Positions 42,838 to 42,972 of a stretch of 42,972 nt of DNA are shown here, in pieces. Below the pieces are notes generated by a model. That model was not told where the DNA came from. It did not search any database and was given only the letters and a program-made list of their open reading frames with translations. Numbering within the stretch: position 1 is the stretch's first letter; the number at the start of each line of letters is the position of its first letter. This stretch comes from an uncultured Lentisphaeria bacterium (GTDB lineage: Bacteria; Verrucomicrobiota; Lentisphaeria; Victivallales; Victivallaceae): NCBI GenBank assembly GCA_903831825.1, contig CAIKZE010000425.1:1-42972 (forward strand). Direction: 5' to 3'. The translations under genes were made by a program, and so were the position numbers.

Positions 42838-42972
42838 AGCTTATCCGTAAATAACTCCCAGTTTTCTATATATTATCATGGATGCTGTCAAATGAAGTAG
42901 CGCCTCATAATTGGCTGACTTTTTCTCAAACCGCACCAGGACTTTCCTGAAACGATTGAACCATGAATGAGT
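42838..42972 (-). mobile_element. IS5-family insertion sequence, one end only
   Basis: The element begins at about 42838 with AGCTTATCCGTAAATAAC and runs off the right edge of the window. Immediately outside is TTAG (42834-42837), matching the YTAR target duplications usual for IS5-group elements; the partner copy would lie beyond the window. Confidence 0.75.
42841..42972 (-). CDS. IS5-family transposase, C-terminal 43 residues
   Basis: Translation of the minus strand from the window edge gives THSWFNRFRKVLVRFEKK, then SANYEALLHLTASMII, YRKLGVIYG and stop. H-x-W-x-NR-(F/Y)R-(K/R)-L-x-VR-(W/F/Y)-EK...NY-x-A-x-x-x-L is the conserved C-terminal stretch of IS5-group DDE transposases, including the final catalytic-domain region after the DDE Glu. 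The start and catalytic residues lie outside the window. Confidence 0.85.
   Translation of the reverse strand, partial: THSWFNRFRKVLVRFEKKSANYEALLHLTASMIIYRKLGVIYG

Noticed and set aside
1-42972. tRNA or rRNA genes
   Set aside because: I looked for T-loop words such as GGTTCGAATCC with matching acceptor stems and found none convincing; the GCGAATCC near 38750 lies inside the MITE-like element without a cloverleaf.

Overview
The window looks like a chromosomal piece of a Lentisphaerota/Victivallales-type (PVC superphylum) bacterium. This is inferred from style rather than from a marker gene: FTLIELL-type prepilin-like proteins with a C-terminal H-X9-DG motif next to LamG/GH42-like secreted enzymes, a hybrid GntR/LacI regulator, DUF1343, DUF6880 and DUF4143 proteins, and intergenic space full of short palindromic and tandem repeats. 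Most genes are moderately GC-rich. The left-edge helicase-nuclease and the DUF4143 ATPase are visibly AT-richer.

Layout. 1-2.65 kb: a 5'-incomplete UvrD-like helicase/PD-(D/E)XK nuclease and a small Cys-rich protein behind an operator-like palindrome. 2.7-5 kb: solitary acetolactate synthase (ilvB) with its own promoter, terminator and a previously hidden 17-codon leader peptide containing an Ile-Leu-Val-Ala-Val block, which looks like an attenuator. 5-5.7 kb: a four-helix-bundle (23S-IVS type) gene wedged between repeat arrays. 5.7-7.3 kb: secreted beta-propeller and small membrane protein. 7.8-12.4 kb: NtrB-like kinase, TIM-barrel isomerase, NtrC-like sigma-54 regulator, ketopantoate-reductase-like gene. 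12.6 kb: arfB.

13.1-25.3 kb is a minus-strand polysaccharide-type locus. A GntR/LacI regulator, under a consensus sigma-70 promoter followed by four 11-bp-phased hexamers, leads into a two-gene unit (pseudopilin-like + LamG/GH42-like enzyme) that is present twice in tandem, then a TIM-barrel amidohydrolase and a secreted protein of unknown function.

25.4-35.8 kb is mostly housekeeping: monocistronic rpsD, NamZ-like muramidase, two GT2 glycosyltransferases (one with DUF2304), YifB/ComM ATPase, DUF6880, membrane protein, YfgM-like protein, TrmH-family methyltransferase. 35.8-43 kb holds several insertions: a DUF4143 ATPase lies between two perfect 68-bp copies of the trmH 3' end, a 275-bp MITE-like element lies before a TMTC-like glycosyltransferase with Sel1 repeats, and at the right edge an IS5-family element has cut an acyltransferase gene.

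The most notable observations are the putative leaderless ilvB attenuator, the 11-bp-phased operator array, the tandem pseudopilin/GH unit, and single-gene insertions flanked by direct repeats (trmH/DUF4143, and possibly DUF6880).
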